In this document: piece after piece, positions 63,384 through 64,000 of the stretch
Layout: every line of letters starts with the position of its first letter
Position numbering within the stretch: the first letter of the stretch is position 1
Origin: Collinsella aerofaciens
GTDB lineage: Bacteria > Actinomycetota > Coriobacteriia > Coriobacteriales > Coriobacteriaceae
Direction of reading: 5' to 3'
DNA: 64,000 nt
Assembly (NCBI RefSeq): GCF_020181355.1
Contig: NZ_CP084004.1
Location: forward strand, 868,001 to 932,000
The notes under the pieces: generated by a model
Told to the model about the DNA's origin: nothing
The model's database searches: none
Seen by the model: only the letters and a program-made list of their open reading frames with translations
Position numbers and translations under genes: made by a program

Positions 63384-63782
63384 ATGGCGCAATCTCAGAA
63401 CAGCACGGTCGATTTGGCAACGCCGGCAACCTGCCTGATGGGGCTTACCAGCCACGGTAACGTGATGGTGGGCAATAAGGCGTTCGAGTATTACAACGAG
63501 CGCAATCCCGAGGATTATATTCAAATCCCGTGGGACGAGGTCGACTATATTGCCGCCGAGGTTTTACGCGGCACCAAGAAGATCACGCGTTTTGCCATCT
63601 TCACCAAGGACAACGGTCACTTTACGTTTTCGACGCGCGACGACAAAGAGACGCTTCGTGCTGTCCGCAAGTACGTCGACGAGGATAAGCTCGTGCGTTC
63701 GCCCGACTTTATCGATGTGACTGCCAAGGGCGCCAAGAGCATCCCCTCCGTTATCAAAAACCTTTTCCACAAAGGCAACTAG
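63384..63782 (+). CDS. DUF956-family protein (ManO-like)
   Basis: A 132-residue cytoplasmic protein. DUF956 proteins are encoded with mannose-family PTS operons in Firmicutes and are named ManO; role probably regulatory. Visible: TCLMGLTSHGNVMVGNKAFEYYNE, IQIPWDEVDYIAAEV, FAIFTKDNGHFTFST. ATG 63384 follows GGAGGGCGAGG. The gap after the IID gene (120 bp) holds the terminator only. Confidence 0.88.
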   Translation: MAQSQNSTVDLATPATCLMGLTSHGNVMVGNKAFEYYNERNPEDYIQIPWDEVDYIAAEVLRGTKKITRFAIFTKDNGHFTFSTRDDKETLRAVRKYVDEDKLVRSPDFIDVTAKGAKSIPSVIKNLFHKGN

Positions 63783-63806
63783 TCATTAAAGAGCGCCCCC
63801 CAAGTG

Positions 63807-63998
63807 GGACGCAGTTTCCCATGGGGCTCGATCGGGAAAGTGCATCCCGGTTCGAGCGCCGATTCCGGGATGTAGTTTCCGGAACGGGGTCGTTTGGGAA
63901 ACTGTGTCCCGTTTCGAGCCGAAATTCTGGGACACAGTTTCCAGCGAGGTCCCATTGGGAAAGTTTGACCCAGAATTTGCCTGGATAGTGGGACACAC
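63807..63998. repeat. Tandem GGGACACAGTTTCC hairpins
   Basis: At least three imperfect palindromes follow each other: GGGACGCAGTTTCCC/GGGAAAGTGCATCCC, GGGATGTAGTTTCCG/GGGAAACTGTGTCCC and GGGACACAGTTTCC/GGGAAAGTTTGACCC, with spacers of 10-15 bases. Another GGGACACACTT begins at the window edge, so the array may continue. Related to the palindrome at 30019. No coding potential seen. Confidence 0.8.
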
Positions 63999-64000
63999 TT

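Overview
The window looks like chromosome of a Collinsella-type bacterium (Coriobacteriia, Actinomycetota). This is an inference from gene content and style. The DNA is high-GC. A polytopic-membrane LuxR regulator, an HspR-controlled dnaK-grpE-dnaJ operon, a CxxC-less DnaJ, a nad operon with NiaR, NiFe-hydrogenase maturation genes, abundant ferredoxin-type proteins and a mannose-family PTS all fit an anaerobic, saccharolytic gut actinobacterium. I saw no rRNA, tRNA or CRISPR array.

1-9.7 kb: a NarL-type two-component pair, then (minus strand) a lipoprotein and a three-gene zinc-ribbon/SPFH cluster resembling Bacillus YdjG/YdjI, a membrane-anchored LuxR regulator, and pyrE. 9.7-15.2 kb: RpiR regulator, 6-phospho-beta-glucosidase, HAD phosphatase, glucose-type PTS IIA and a lipoprotein, a beta-glucoside-use neighbourhood. 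15.2-22 kb (minus): HAD phosphatase, hypE-hypD-hypC-hypF, a His-rich NikR and a coupled 82-residue protein; hypA lies at 59.7 kb, while hypB and the hydrogenase itself are not in the window. 22-25.3 kb: thioredoxin, an unknown protein, and a LytTR two-component pair whose kinase is frameshifted. 25.5-29.8 kb: nadA-nadB-nadC-niaR behind a 19-bp-arm palindrome, and a ferredoxin.

30-37.4 kb: dnaK-grpE-dnaJ-hspR and an aconitase-family hydratase. 37.6-46.9 kb is a mobile-element scrapyard: an old duplication of a 229-residue membrane protein gene plus a downstream hairpin array. One copy is split by an IS30-type element. The other copy's array is split by an IS21-type element that itself carries a second IS21-type element inside its istA; target duplications are readable for all three. 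47-50 kb: clpB, preceded by the same 27-bp palindrome as dnaK. 50-56.7 kb: an AAA ATPase under a 62-bp nested palindrome, a membrane-anchored protein, an IS3-type element with a -1 frameshift site, a polytopic membrane protein and a TetR regulator with two palindromic operators. 56.9-63.8 kb: a 925-residue flavin/iron-sulfur oxidoreductase, hypA, and a mannose-family PTS operon (IIAB, IIC, IID) with a DUF956 protein.

Two kinds of unexplained structure recur. The first is a family of long, near-perfect palindromes in intergenic gaps, whose arms differ between copies but which share short words such as GTCCC/GGGAC. The second is a roughly 145-nt multi-hairpin element placed directly after gene ends (pyrE, the 14.9-kb lipoprotein, hspR, and a remnant after niaR), whose helices show compensatory changes between copies. 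The second is my best candidate for something undescribed.
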